DNA of 64,000 nucleotides, from contig NZ_BAABGM010000003.1 of assembly GCF_039541575.1 (NCBI RefSeq), forward strand, positions 310,001-374,000, written 5' to 3'. Shown in pieces: positions 42,048 through 50,150 of the stretch (positions are counted from its first letter, which is position 1; the number at the start of each line of letters is the position of its first letter). This stretch comes from Fodinibacter luteus. GTDB taxonomy: Bacteria; Actinomycetota; Actinomycetes; Actinomycetales; Dermatophilaceae. A model generated the notes under the pieces. It ran no database searches. It saw only the letters and a program-made list of their open reading frames with translations, and was not told the DNA's origin. Both the position numbers and the translations under genes were made by a program.

Positions 42048-44459
42048 TCAGTCCCTGTTCGGCTTCGGTTTGGGCCGCTTGCCCGGCGGGTTGACGGTCT
42101 CCGCCTGCGGTGGCGGGGCCGGCTGGGGGACGGTGGCCGGGGCGGGCGCGACGTACGCGGGCTGACCCGAGGAGACGAAGAGCCCCACCCGCGACCCGGG
42201 CAGCGCCGAGCCGGCGGGGTCGGTGTAGGCGACCGTGCCGGCCGGGAGGCTGCTGTTGACCTGGCCGGCGACGTAGCCGCTGAAGCCCGCGTCTTCGAGC
42301 CGCTCCTTGGCGCTGTCGACGCTGCGTCCGATGACGTTCGGCAGGCTCTCGTACGTGCCGTTGCGGACCTCCGACGACGGCTTCTTGAACTGCTTGACCG
42401 GCATCCCCTTGTGGACCGCACGCATGATCTTCGCCCACACCGGCGCGGCGACCGTGCTGCCGTAGACGCGGTTGACGCACCCGTAGTCGCCGAAGCACTT
42501 GCCGGACAGGCTGTAGAGGTTGCCCTTCTTGCTCGCCGGCTTGAGGTTGCCGACCCACACGACCGTCGCGAGCTGCGGGGTGAACCCCGAGAACCAGATC
42601 TGGTTCTGCTTCTCGGTCGTCCCCGTCTTGCCGGCGGCTGGACGGGCGTCGCTGTCCCACAGCGGCGACACGGTGCCGTCCGTGACGACACTCTGGAGGA
42701 GGTCGTTGACGCCCGCGGCGACGTCGGCGGAGATGGCCTGCTTGCACTGCGGGCCGGGCAGCTCGAGCGCCTTGCGGTCGGGGGTCGTGATCGACGTGAC
42801 CGGGTTGGGCTCGCAGTACTTGCCGTTCGCGGCGAGTGTCGCGTACGCGCTCGCGACACTCATCGGCGTCGACTCACCCGCACCGAGGGCGATGCCGGCG
42901 ATCGTGTTCGAGATCGGCTCGCCGTCGGCCCGGTGCAGGCCCATCTTCATCATCGTGTCGCGCACCGAGCAGGCGCCGAGGCGCACGTTGAGGGCGGCGA
43001 AGAACGGGTTGACCGACTTGGTGACGCCCTCGCGCAGCGACATCGGGCCGCCGGAGGTCGCGAAGTCGTTGCGGACCTCCCACGGCTCGACCGTGCCGCA
43101 CTCGTCCGTCATCTGGCGGGCCTGGAAGACGGCCGGGCGGCTCGGGCTGACCGCCGGGATGGTGATCGTCGAGTTGAGCGGCATACCGCGCTCGAGCGCC
43201 TCGACGAGCGCGAAGGTCTTGGCCGTCGACCCGATCTGGTACCCGTTCGGGCCGCCGCCGTACACCTGGTCGACGTTGAGGTTGGTCTGGTACTTGGCGA
43301 AGTCGGTGGCCTGCGCCATGGCGAGCACCTTGCCGCTCCCGGGCTCGATGATCGACACCGCGCCGGCGAGGTTCTGCTTGTTGCCGATCTTGACGGCCTT
43401 GAGCAGCTCCTTCTGGGCCACCTTCTGCATCGACGGCTTGAGGGTCGTGCGGATCGTCAGGCCGCCCTGGTTGATGTTCTTGAGGCGCTCGGCCGGGGTC
43501 TTGCCGAGCACGGCCATCTGGGGTGACTTCTGCAGCCACTCCATGACGTACGCGCAGAAGTAGGGCTGTGGCGAGCGGTGGCAGACGCCCTTCGCCGGCT
43601 TCTTGTTGACGCTCTTGCCGACGTCGACCTTCTTCGCCGCCGCCACGTCCTTCGCCGAGGCCATGCCGAGCGACTGCATCCGGTCGAGGACGAGGTCGCG
43701 ACGGGCCTGGGCCGCCTTGGGGTTGATGACGGGGTTGTACGCGGTCGGCTGCTGGACGATGCCGGCGAGCAGCGCGGCCTGCCCGAGGCTCAGCTTGGCC
43801 GAGCTCTTCCCGAAGTAGTTGAGCGCCGCGGCCTCGACCCCGTACGCCTGGTCGCCGTAGTAGACGAGGTTGAGGTAGCCCTCGAGGATCTGGTCCTTGG
43901 TGAAGTTCTCCTCGACGTTGAGCGCGTACTTGAGCTCCTGGAGCTTGCGGGAGTACGACTTCTGGACCGCGGCGCGGGCGGCGTCCTTGTCGCCGCGCCG
44001 CAGCGCGCTCTCCTGGAGCGAGATCTTGACGAACTGCTGGGTCAGCGTGGACGCGCCCTGGGTGTCGCCGCCCTGGAGGTTGGAGATCATCGCCCGGCTG
44101 AAGCCGCGCACGTCGAGGCCGCCGTGCTCGTAGAAGCGGGCGTCCTCGATGGCGATCTGCGCGTTCTGCATGTGCTTCGAGATCTTCGCCAGCGGCACGA
44201 TGATGCGGTTCTCGTCGTACGGGTTGGCGATGAGCTTGCCGTCGGCGTCGAGGATGCGGGACTGCTGGGCGAGCGGCGAGACCGTGAACTCGCTCGGCAG
44301 GTCGTTGAAGAAGTCGACCCCGCCCTTGGCCACCTGGCCGGTCGCCCCGACCGCCGGGATCGCGAGCCCGGCCATGAGCAGCCCGGCCACCGTGCTCAGC
44401 ACGACGAAGCCGAGCAGGAGCCGGAGCACGGCGGAGACATTGTGGGCGCGACCGTCCAT
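42048..44459 (-). CDS. bifunctional class A penicillin-binding protein with PASTA domain (PonA2-like)
   Basis: 803 residues. One N-terminal membrane segment (LRLLLGFVVLSTVAGLLMAGLAIPAV), glycosyltransferase domain (AIEDARFYEHGGLDVRGFSRA, TLTQQFVK, LNLVYYGDQAYGVEAAALNYFGK), transpeptidase domain with SxxK (GSTAKTFALVEA), SVNPFF (SxN) and AGKTGTTEKQ (KTG), then one PASTA domain (SLPNVIGRSVDSAKERLEDAGF ... GSRVGLFVSS) and a Pro-rich tail. Polymerises and cross-links peptidoglycan outside the membrane. ATG 44459 follows TACTCT by 7 nt, so leaderless. Same neighbours as M. tuberculosis ponA2 (Rv3682). Confidence 0.95.
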   Translation of the reverse strand: MDGRAHNVSAVLRLLLGFVVLSTVAGLLMAGLAIPAVGATGQVAKGGVDFFNDLPSEFTVSPLAQQSRILDADGKLIANPYDENRIIVPLAKISKHMQNAQIAIEDARFYEHGGLDVRGFSRAMISNLQGGDTQGASTLTQQFVKISLQESALRRGDKDAARAAVQKSYSRKLQELKYALNVEENFTKDQILEGYLNLVYYGDQAYGVEAAALNYFGKSSAKLSLGQAALLAGIVQQPTAYNPVINPKAAQARRDLVLDRMQSLGMASAKDVAAAKKVDVGKSVNKKPAKGVCHRSPQPYFCAYVMEWLQKSPQMAVLGKTPAERLKNINQGGLTIRTTLKPSMQKVAQKELLKAVKIGNKQNLAGAVSIIEPGSGKVLAMAQATDFAKYQTNLNVDQVYGGGPNGYQIGSTAKTFALVEALERGMPLNSTITIPAVSPSRPAVFQARQMTDECGTVEPWEVRNDFATSGGPMSLREGVTKSVNPFFAALNVRLGACSVRDTMMKMGLHRADGEPISNTIAGIALGAGESTPMSVASAYATLAANGKYCEPNPVTSITTPDRKALELPGPQCKQAISADVAAGVNDLLQSVVTDGTVSPLWDSDARPAAGKTGTTEKQNQIWFSGFTPQLATVVWVGNLKPASKKGNLYSLSGKCFGDYGCVNRVYGSTVAAPVWAKIMRAVHKGMPVKQFKKPSSEVRNGTYESLPNVIGRSVDSAKERLEDAGFSGYVAGQVNSSLPAGTVAYTDPAGSALPGSRVGLFVSSGQPAYVAPAPATVPQPAPPPQAETVNPPGKRPKPKPNRD

Positions 44460-44768
44460 ACCACCCAGAGTAACCCGAGCACGCACCGCACCCCGGATGC
44501 CGGGCTGGGGGTGGACAGTCGCCGGCACCGCGCGTCGCCGGCACCGCGCGTCGCCGGCACCCGTGCGTCACCGCGGAGCCGGGTCCGGGACCCTACCGCG
44601 GTCCGCGGCCCCCCGACGACCGGGTGATGCGGGACTCAACCGTTCGGCCAGTGCGTCGAGCGGTTCGGACGATGCCGGCGAACCCCCGCAGTCAATAGCG
44701 TTTGGGCAGGTCGCCGCTCGTATCCCGGGCGGCGCTGAGCAGACGGTCCCGTCGGAACAGAGGTGGAC
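44460..44768. other. 309-bp divergent region between the PBP and whiB genes
   Basis: Contains the PBP -10 box TACTCT (minus strand, 44467-44472), one octamer GGATGCCG (44495-44502), a 16-bp tandem repeat (44518-44566) and the whiB leader. From 44570 to 44750 I see no ORF or strong hairpin. Confidence 0.6.
44518..44566. repeat. 16-bp tandem repeat, two perfect and one imperfect copy
   Basis: GTCGCCGGCACCGCGC at 44518-44533 and 44534-44549, then a variant ending CACCCGTGC to 44566, in the ponA2/whiB intergenic region. Confidence 0.8.
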
Positions 44769-45092
44769 ATGAGCATCGCTCCCGAGGTCGCAGCCGCGGA
44801 CTCCCAGTGGGTGTCCGACTGGGCAGGGCACGGACGCTGTGCAGGCACCGATCCCGACGCCCTCTTCGTCCAGGGCAAGGCCCAGCGGGTGGCCAAGCTC
44901 GTGTGCAAGGGCTGCCCCGTCGTCGCCGAATGCCTCGCGGACGCCCTCGACAACCGCACCGAGTTCGGGGTGTGGGGCGGCATGACCGAGCGCGAGCGCC
45001 GGGCGCTCCTGCGCCGTCGGCCCGACGTGCGGTCGTGGACCGAGCTGCTCTCCCAGGCCAAGCTCGACGTGGCCCAGGGGGCCATCGCCTGA
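44769..45092 (+). CDS. WhiB-family iron-sulphur regulator (WhiB4-like by position)
   Basis: 107 residues. The four cluster cysteines are present: one in GRCAGT (about 24) and LVCKGCPVVAEC (C-x2-C-x5-C), followed by GVWGGMTERERRALLRRR, the turn and basic DNA-binding tail. Binds a [4Fe-4S] cluster and responds to redox or NO. ATG 44769 has GAGG 6-7 nt upstream. Between the PonA2-like gene and the ArsA pair, exactly where whiB4 (Rv3681c) lies in mycobacteria. Confidence 0.93.
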   Translation: MSIAPEVAAADSQWVSDWAGHGRCAGTDPDALFVQGKAQRVAKLVCKGCPVVAECLADALDNRTEFGVWGGMTERERRALLRRRPDVRSWTELLSQAKLDVAQGAIA

Positions 45093-45206
45093 CCGGCCCT
45101 ACCGCCTGACCACCCTGCGGCCGACTGCGGACCACCGGCGCCACCGCCAGACCACCGCCGCCTGGCCACGCGGGCTCCGCGTCGACGGGCGGCCCGGACC
45201 CCGCCG

Positions 45207-46487
45207 TCAGCCGGCCGCGAGCGCCTCGCCGACGGTGCGCAGCCCGTCGAGGTCGTGGATGTCGGTCGCGCTCGCCGGCACCGTCGACACCGGTACCCCG
45301 GGGTGCCCGGCCACGAACCGCTTGACGTGGCCCTCGTGCCGCGCGGCCACCGCGGACAGGTCGGCGTGCAGGCGCAGCAGCGCCGGGGTCAGGCCCGCGA
45401 GGTCGCCGTCGGTGGCCGCCCCCGAGGCGGGCGGCGAGCCGGCAGCCGAACCGGCAGGCCCGGCATCCGGCGCGACCGCCTCGGCGGAACCTGAGGCCCC
45501 GGCATCCGGCCCGCCCCCGCTGCGCCCGTTCGCCAGCCGGTCCTCGAGCTGCTCCGCGGCCGCGGTGGCCCGGCCACCGCTCAGGCCCGTGGCGGCCAGC
45601 GCCTGCATGCGGTTGACGACGACGCCCGCGAGCGGCATCCCCTCGCTCTCGAGCCGGTCGACGAAGTAGGCCGCCTCGCGCAGGGCGTCGCGCTCGGGCG
45701 CCGCGACGACGACGAACGCCGTGGCGGGCTCCTTGAGGAGGGCGTAGGTCACGTCCGCGCGCTCGCGGAAGCCGCCGAACATCGTGTCGAGGGCGGCGAC
45801 GAAGGTCTGCACGTCGGCGAGGAAGGCGCCCCCGAGCACCTTGGACACCGTCGCGGCGGCGATGGTCGCGGTGACGCTGAAGACCTTGAGGTAGGCCCGG
45901 CCCCCCGCGCGGGCGGGCGCGGTGAGCAGCCGGATGAACCGGCCGTCGAGGAAGGAGCCGAGCCGCTTCGGGGCGTCGAGGAAGTCGAGCGCCGAGCGCG
46001 ACGGGGGCGTGTCGACGACGACGAGGTCCCAGGTGCCCTCGCGCCCGGCCTGGGCGTGCAGCTGGCCGAGCTTCTCCATCGCCATGTACTCCTGGGTGCC
46101 CGCGAACGAGCTGGAGACGGCCTGGTAGAAGGGGTTGGCGAGGATCTGCGCGGCCTTGTCCGGGGTGGAGTGCGCCTCGACGACCTCGTCGAAGGTGCGC
46201 TTCATGTCGAGCATCATCGCGTCGAGGCTGCCGCCGGACGCCTCGCCGACGCCCGCGACCGGCCGAGGGGTGTTGTCGAGCTCGGTGAGGCCGAGCGACT
46301 GGGCGAGCCTGCGGGCGGGGTCGATCGTGAGGACGACGACCCGTCGCCCGGCCTCGGCCGCGCGCAGCCCGAGGGCCGCGGCCGTCGTCGTCTTGCCGAC
46401 GCCGCCCGAGCCGCAGCACACGATGATGTCGGTGTCGGAGTCGGCGAGGAGGGCGTCGATGTCGACCCGCTGGGGTGCGCCGGCCAT
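45207..46487 (-). CDS. ArsA/Get3-family ATPase, second subunit (Rv3680-like)
   Basis: 426 residues. Deviant Walker A CCGSGGVGKTTTAAALG (about 24-40), LTIDPARRLAQSLG (switch I region), VVVDTPPSRSALDFLD (Walker B/switch II). An extra Gly/Ala/Ser/Pro-rich insertion of ~45 residues (about 325-370) interrupts the C-terminal part and includes two octamers read as PDAG. Cytosolic. Start ATG 46487 shares a base with the stop of the first ArsA gene (TGATG). The pair matches M. tuberculosis Rv3679-Rv3680; arsenic transport is not implied, as no ArsB or ArsC is here. Confidence 0.9.
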   Translation of the reverse strand: MAGAPQRVDIDALLADSDTDIIVCCGSGGVGKTTTAAALGLRAAEAGRRVVVLTIDPARRLAQSLGLTELDNTPRPVAGVGEASGGSLDAMMLDMKRTFDEVVEAHSTPDKAAQILANPFYQAVSSSFAGTQEYMAMEKLGQLHAQAGREGTWDLVVVDTPPSRSALDFLDAPKRLGSFLDGRFIRLLTAPARAGGRAYLKVFSVTATIAAATVSKVLGGAFLADVQTFVAALDTMFGGFRERADVTYALLKEPATAFVVVAAPERDALREAAYFVDRLESEGMPLAGVVVNRMQALAATGLSGGRATAAAEQLEDRLANGRSGGGPDAGASGSAEAVAPDAGPAGSAAGSPPASGAATDGDLAGLTPALLRLHADLSAVAARHEGHVKRFVAGHPGVPVSTVPASATDIHDLDGLRTVGEALAAG

Positions 46488-47500
46488 CAGCGCACCCCCT
46501 GCCCGAGGAGGACGTCGGCGAGCTCGGCGACCCCGCCGTCCTCGACCCCCGACGTGAGGGACGGCAGGGTGAGCGTCGGCAGCCCCTGCGCGGCGACCTC
46601 GTCGGTGAGCCCTCGCTCCAGGGCCACCCGCTCGGCGTGGTCGTGCGCCTGGGAGAGCAGGCCGGCGACGGTGCGCGCCGTCGCCTTCACCCCGACCGCG
46701 GCGAGGTCGGAGCGCACGCGCCCTCCGACCCCCTCGGGGTCGCGTGCGGCGGTCTCGAGCAGCGCCTCGTCGACGAGCGGCTCGCGGACCTGGTTGACGA
46801 TGATCGCGCCCACGCCGAACCCCGCCTCGGAGAGCTCGGCCACGGCGTCGACGCTCTCCTGCACCGGCATCTCCTCGAGCAGCGTGACGACGTGCACGAC
46901 GCTCTGCCGGTTGCGCAGCATGCGGGTGATCGAGTCCGCCTGGGAGTGGATCGGCCCGACCCGGGCGAGGTCGGCGACCTGCGCGTTGACGTTGAGGAAC
47001 CGGGTGATCCGCCCGGTGGGCGGGGCGTCGAGGACGACGGCGTCCCACACCTTCGCGCCGTGGCCCCGCTTGTGACCCGTCGTGCGGCCGACGGCCTCGT
47101 AGACCTTGCCGATGAGCAGCACGTCGCGCACGCCGGGGGCGATCGTCGTCGCGAAGTCGATGACGCCCATCCGCTCGAGGGCGCCCCCGGCCCGGCCGAG
47201 CTTGTAGAACGTCTGGAGGTACTCGAGCAGCGCGGCCTTCGCGTCGACCGACAAGCCCCACAGCTCACCCCCCTCGGCGTGGCTCACGAGCCGGACCTCG
47301 TCGTTGCCGAGCGGCGGCACGTCGAAGGTCTGGCTGATGCCCTGCCGGCCCTCGACCTCGGCGAGCAGCACCCGCTTGCCGCGGCGGGTCAGGGCGAGGG
47401 CCAGGGCGGCCGCGACGGTCGTCTTGCCGACCCCGCCCTTGCCGGTCACGACGTGCAGGCGCACGCCGTCGAACGCGCGCGAGGGGGGAGGGGTGAGCAC
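46487..47500 (-). CDS. ArsA/Get3-family ATPase, first subunit (Rv3679-like)
   Basis: 337 residues. Walker A VTGKGGVGKTTVAAALALALTRRGKRVLLAEVEG (residues 18-51), TIAPGVRDVLLIGKVYEA, VVLDAPPTGRITRFL (Walker B/switch II). It pairs with the overlapping second subunit. GTG 47500 follows TACGCT (minus strand, 47507-47512) by 6 nt, so leaderless. A 24-bp minisatellite lies immediately upstream. Confidence 0.9.
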   Translation of the reverse strand: MLTPPPSRAFDGVRLHVVTGKGGVGKTTVAAALALALTRRGKRVLLAEVEGRQGISQTFDVPPLGNDEVRLVSHAEGGELWGLSVDAKAALLEYLQTFYKLGRAGGALERMGVIDFATTIAPGVRDVLLIGKVYEAVGRTTGHKRGHGAKVWDAVVLDAPPTGRITRFLNVNAQVADLARVGPIHSQADSITRMLRNRQSVVHVVTLLEEMPVQESVDAVAELSEAGFGVGAIIVNQVREPLVDEALLETAARDPEGVGGRVRSDLAAVGVKATARTVAGLLSQAHDHAERVALERGLTDEVAAQGLPTLTLPSLTSGVEDGGVAELADVLLGQGVR

Positions 47501-47557
47501 GGTTCCAGCGTAGATGGGCCGCTCGAGCGCCTCGCAGGCCGGTGGGTGGGTCGGTGC

Positions 47558-47725
47558 GGATGCCGGCCGGTTGCGGCGGGCGGATGCCGGCTGGTCGCGG
47601 CAGGCGGATGCCGGCCGGTTGCGCCGTGCGGATGCCGGCTGGTCGCGGCGGGCGGATGCCGGCCGGTTGCGCCGTGCGGATGCCGGCCGGTTACGCCGTG
47701 CGGATGCCGGCCGGCCACCGGGGCC
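47558..47725. repeat. 24-bp minisatellite, seven copies, each with GGATGCCG
   Basis: GGATGCCG begins at 47558, 47582, 47606, 47630, 47654, 47678 and 47702, exactly 24 bp apart. Two alternating unit types are seen (GGCCGGTTGCG... and GGCTGGTCGCG...). It fills the 247-bp gap upstream of the ArsA pair and downstream of a hydrolase gene. No spacers, so not CRISPR. Confidence 0.95.
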
Positions 47726-47747
47726 ACGGCGCTCGCGGACCGGCGGC

Positions 47748-48548
47748 TCAGTGTGTCGTGAGGGTGAGCTCCTCGACCTCGGCGAGCACGAGCAGGTAGG
47801 CGGGCCCGGTCGGGTCGATGACGTCGAAGTGGTCGGCACCGCGCGCCACCGCCGTCCGCAGCGGCTCGCTCGGGTCGCGGCCGGCGACGTAGCGCTCGAC
47901 GACGCTCGCGGGGACGACGTCGTCGAGGTCCCCGGTGACGACGACCGCCGGCACGGTGAGGCGCTGGCGGGCGGGGTCGGCGTCGGCCCACGCGTCAGGG
48001 TGCTCGTCGGGGTCGCCGAGCAGGGCCCGCACCGCGTCATCGCTCAGCCCGAGCCGGTCGACCTCGGCGAGGTCCGCGGCGGGGGCGAGGGCCAGGACAC
48101 CGGTGAGCCACGGCATCCGGCCGCCGGAGGCGAGCCAGAGCGCGAGCTGGCCGCCGGCGGAGTGGCCGACGACGACGACGCGGTCGGGCAGGTGGGTGTC
48201 GGCCCGCACCGCCTCGAGCCGCTCGACGACCGACCGGCCGGTCCCGGGCCAGCCGCCGCCCGGCATCCCGCAGCGGGCGTACTCGAGGTTCGCGACGTGG
48301 AAGCCGTCGCGGGCCAGCGCCTCGGCGAGGGGGGCGAGGTGCGCCCGGTCGTACTCCTCGCGCCAGAAGCCGCCGTGGACGAGGGCGACCGTGACGCCGC
48401 GCGCGCGGTCGGCCGCGGGCTCCCAGACCTCGTAGACGTCGGTCTGCTCCGGCCCGGTGACCTCGGTGCGGTCCGGCGGCCGGGCGGGCCGGGACGGCAC
48501 CTCGCTCCCGCGGTGGGTCGCGGCGTCGGTCCGGTTGTGCTCGCTCAC
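47748..48548 (-). CDS. alpha/beta hydrolase (BD-FAE/esterase-like)
   Basis: 266 residues. VALVHGGFWREEYDR (HGGFW oxyanion region), LEYARCGMPGGGWPG, nucleophile VVVGHSAGGQLALWLAS (GHSAG), VVTGDLDDVVP acid, ARGADHFDVID His. The HGG and GHSAGG motifs suit small-ester or kynurenine-formamidase-like enzymes. GTG 48548 follows TACCGT by 7 nt (leaderless); GTG 48557 is the longer alternative. Not part of the conserved mycobacterial order. Confidence 0.85.
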   Translation of the reverse strand: MSEHNRTDAATHRGSEVPSRPARPPDRTEVTGPEQTDVYEVWEPAADRARGVTVALVHGGFWREEYDRAHLAPLAEALARDGFHVANLEYARCGMPGGGWPGTGRSVVERLEAVRADTHLPDRVVVVGHSAGGQLALWLASGGRMPWLTGVLALAPAADLAEVDRLGLSDDAVRALLGDPDEHPDAWADADPARQRLTVPAVVVTGDLDDVVPASVVERYVAGRDPSEPLRTAVARGADHFDVIDPTGPAYLLVLAEVEELTLTTH

Positions 48549-48555
48549 GCCTGCC

Positions 48556-48585
48556 ACGGTAGCCCCCGGCGGCCGGCGCTAGGGT
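48556..48585. promoter_or_regulatory. divergent leaderless promoters, hydrolase and DUF4177 genes
   Basis: TACCGT on the minus strand (48556-48561) is 7 nt from GTG 48548; TAGGGT on the plus strand (48580-48585) is 7 nt from ATG 48593. The two -10 boxes are only 18 bp apart, so the promoters must interfere. Confidence 0.55.
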
Positions 48586-48592
48586 GGCCGCC

Positions 48593-48745
48593 ATGACGAA
48601 GTACGAGTACGCCACCGTGCCGCTCATCGTGCACGCGACGAAGCAGATCCTGGACCAGTGGGGCGAGGACGGCTGGGAGCTCGTCCAGGTGCTCGCCATG
48701 CCCGAGGGGAACCTCGTGGCCTACCTCAAGCGCCCGAGGGCCTGA
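48593..48745 (+). CDS. DUF4177 small protein
   Basis: 50 residues: MTKYEYATVPLIVHATKQIL, then DQWGEDGWELVQVLAMPEGNLVAYLKRP. This is the compact DUF4177 pattern (start KYEY, GEDGWELV, then AYLKR). Corresponds in position to the small Rv3678A gene of M. tuberculosis. Leaderless start (TAGGGT 7 nt upstream). The RidA gene begins 2 bp after its stop. Confidence 0.85.
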   Translation: MTKYEYATVPLIVHATKQILDQWGEDGWELVQVLAMPEGNLVAYLKRPRA

Positions 48746-48747
48746 TC

Positions 48748-49221
48748 GTGGGGGCCGTCGAGCAGCGCCTCGCCGAGCTGGGCCTGAGCGTCCCCGAGGT
48801 CGTGGCCCCGCTCGCCGCCTACGCGCCCGCGGTGCTCGACGGGTCGCGGGTCTACGTCTCGGGGCAGGTGCCGATGGTCGACGGCGTGCTCGCCGAGGCC
48901 GGGCACGTCGGTGAGGGCGAGGGGCTCGTGTCGCCCGAGCGGGCCAAGGAGCTCGCCGCGGTGTGCGCACTCAACGCCCTCGCGGCCGTGAAGTCGGTCG
49001 CCGGCGACCTCGACCGGGTCGAGCGGGTCGTCAAGGTCGTGGGATTCGTCGCGTCCGACCCGTCGTTCACCGGGCAGCCGGGCGTCGTCAACGGTGCCTC
49101 CGAGCTCTTCGGCGCGGTCTTCGGCGAGGCCGGGGTGCACGCCCGGTCCGCCGTCGGTGTGGCCGCTCTCCCACTCGGCGCGCCGGTCGAGGTCGAGGTC
49201 ATCGTTCACCTGCGCGACTGA
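48748..49221 (+). CDS. RidA-family protein (Rv3678c-like)
   Basis: 157 residues. Long-form RidA/YjgF: LAELGLSVPEVVAPLAAYAPAVLDGSRVYVSGQVPMVDG start, AVKSVAGDLDRVERVVKVVGFVAS, VNGASELFGAVFGEAGVHARSAVGVAALPLGAPVEVEVIVHL end with the Arg of the active-site region (HARSAVG). Acts on reactive enamine/imine intermediates. GTG 48748 is 2 bp from the DUF4177 stop, and the NUDIX gene follows within 4 bp. Confidence 0.92.
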   Translation: MGAVEQRLAELGLSVPEVVAPLAAYAPAVLDGSRVYVSGQVPMVDGVLAEAGHVGEGEGLVSPERAKELAAVCALNALAAVKSVAGDLDRVERVVKVVGFVASDPSFTGQPGVVNGASELFGAVFGEAGVHARSAVGVAALPLGAPVEVEVIVHLRD

Positions 49222-49225
49222 CGCC

Positions 49226-49951
49226 GTGGCCGACGGGCAGCCGGTGGGGCGGGTTGTCGAGCACCCGGTGTCGCGCGACCCGGGGCTCGGGGAGCGGGCG
49301 GCCGCGTGGCTGGCCGCCCCCGAGCGCGTCGTCGTCCGGGCGCGCGCCGCCGCGACCGTCATGCTCGTTCGGGACGGGGATGCCGGGCCCGAGGTCTTCG
49401 TCCAGCGTCGCGTCGCGTCGATGGCCTTCGCGCCGTCGACGGTCGTCTTCCCCGGTGGGGGCGTGGATGCCGTGGACCACCAGCTCGACGTCGAGACGCC
49501 GGGCCTCGCCGAGCTCGCCGCCGCGATGGGGGTGGGCGTCGCCGAGGCCGCGCCCTTCGCCGCCGCGGCGGTGCGCGAGGTCGAGGAGGAGTGTGCGGTG
49601 CGGCTGTCGGTGGCTGACCTCCGGGGCCGGGCCCACTGGGTGACACCGGAGTTCGAGCCGCGGCGCTACGACACGTGGATCCTCGCCGCCGGGATGCCGG
49701 CCGGCCAGCACGCGACCGGCACGACGACGGAGTCCGACCACAGCACGTGGGTCCGGCCGCGAGAGCTGCTGTCCCGGCACCGGGCCGGCGAGGTTCGGAT
49801 GCTGCCACCCACGGTCGTCTCGCTCGAGCAGCTCGCCGCGTTCGGCGATGCCGCGTCGTTCCTCGCCGACCGGCCACGGGTGGCGCGGGTGCTGCCCGAG
49901 CTCGTGCTCGGCGACGACGGACTGCCGGTGCTGCGCACCGTGCTGCCGTGA
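49226..49951 (+). CDS. NUDIX hydrolase
   Basis: 241 residues. ATVMLVRDGDAGPEVFVQRRVASMAFAPSTVVFPGGGVD, a ~25-residue insertion, then AAAVREVEEECAVRLSV, a Nudix box in which the usual Gly after REVEEE is Cys-Ala. The insertion and length fit the NUDT19/acyl-CoA diphosphatase-like group. GTG 49226 is 4 bp after the RidA stop. Octamers occur three times and encode GDAG, VDAV and GMPA. Confidence 0.85.
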   Translation: MADGQPVGRVVEHPVSRDPGLGERAAAWLAAPERVVVRARAAATVMLVRDGDAGPEVFVQRRVASMAFAPSTVVFPGGGVDAVDHQLDVETPGLAELAAAMGVGVAEAAPFAAAAVREVEEECAVRLSVADLRGRAHWVTPEFEPRRYDTWILAAGMPAGQHATGTTTESDHSTWVRPRELLSRHRAGEVRMLPPTVVSLEQLAAFGDAASFLADRPRVARVLPELVLGDDGLPVLRTVLP

Positions 49952-50016
49952 GCCCCGCGGGTGGACGGGTCCGGGTGCATCCGCCGACGGGGTGCGCGGC
50001 GGCTTGCGTTCATGGC

Positions 50017-50088
50017 AACAGGCAGTGCAGCCCCTGATCGGGCGCCCGCGTGCTCAGCGACCCCTCCGGGTCCGTGCCACTGCCTGTT
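50017..50088. repeat. GCAGTG hairpin family, copy B
   Basis: AACAGGCAGTG (50017-50027) and CACTGCCTGTT (50078-50088), perfect inverted 11 bp, 50-nt centre. 63 bp upstream of the AbiEi/DUF559-like gene. TTC and GAA further out can extend the stem. Confidence 0.8.
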
Positions 50089-50150
50089 CGTGGGAACGCC
50101 CCTGTGGATGACGACGGTGGCCGCCGACGCTGAGCAGGCACGATGGCGAC

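Noticed and set aside
47558..47725. CRISPR array
   Set aside because: Units are contiguous 24-mers with no unique spacers and no cas genes nearby.
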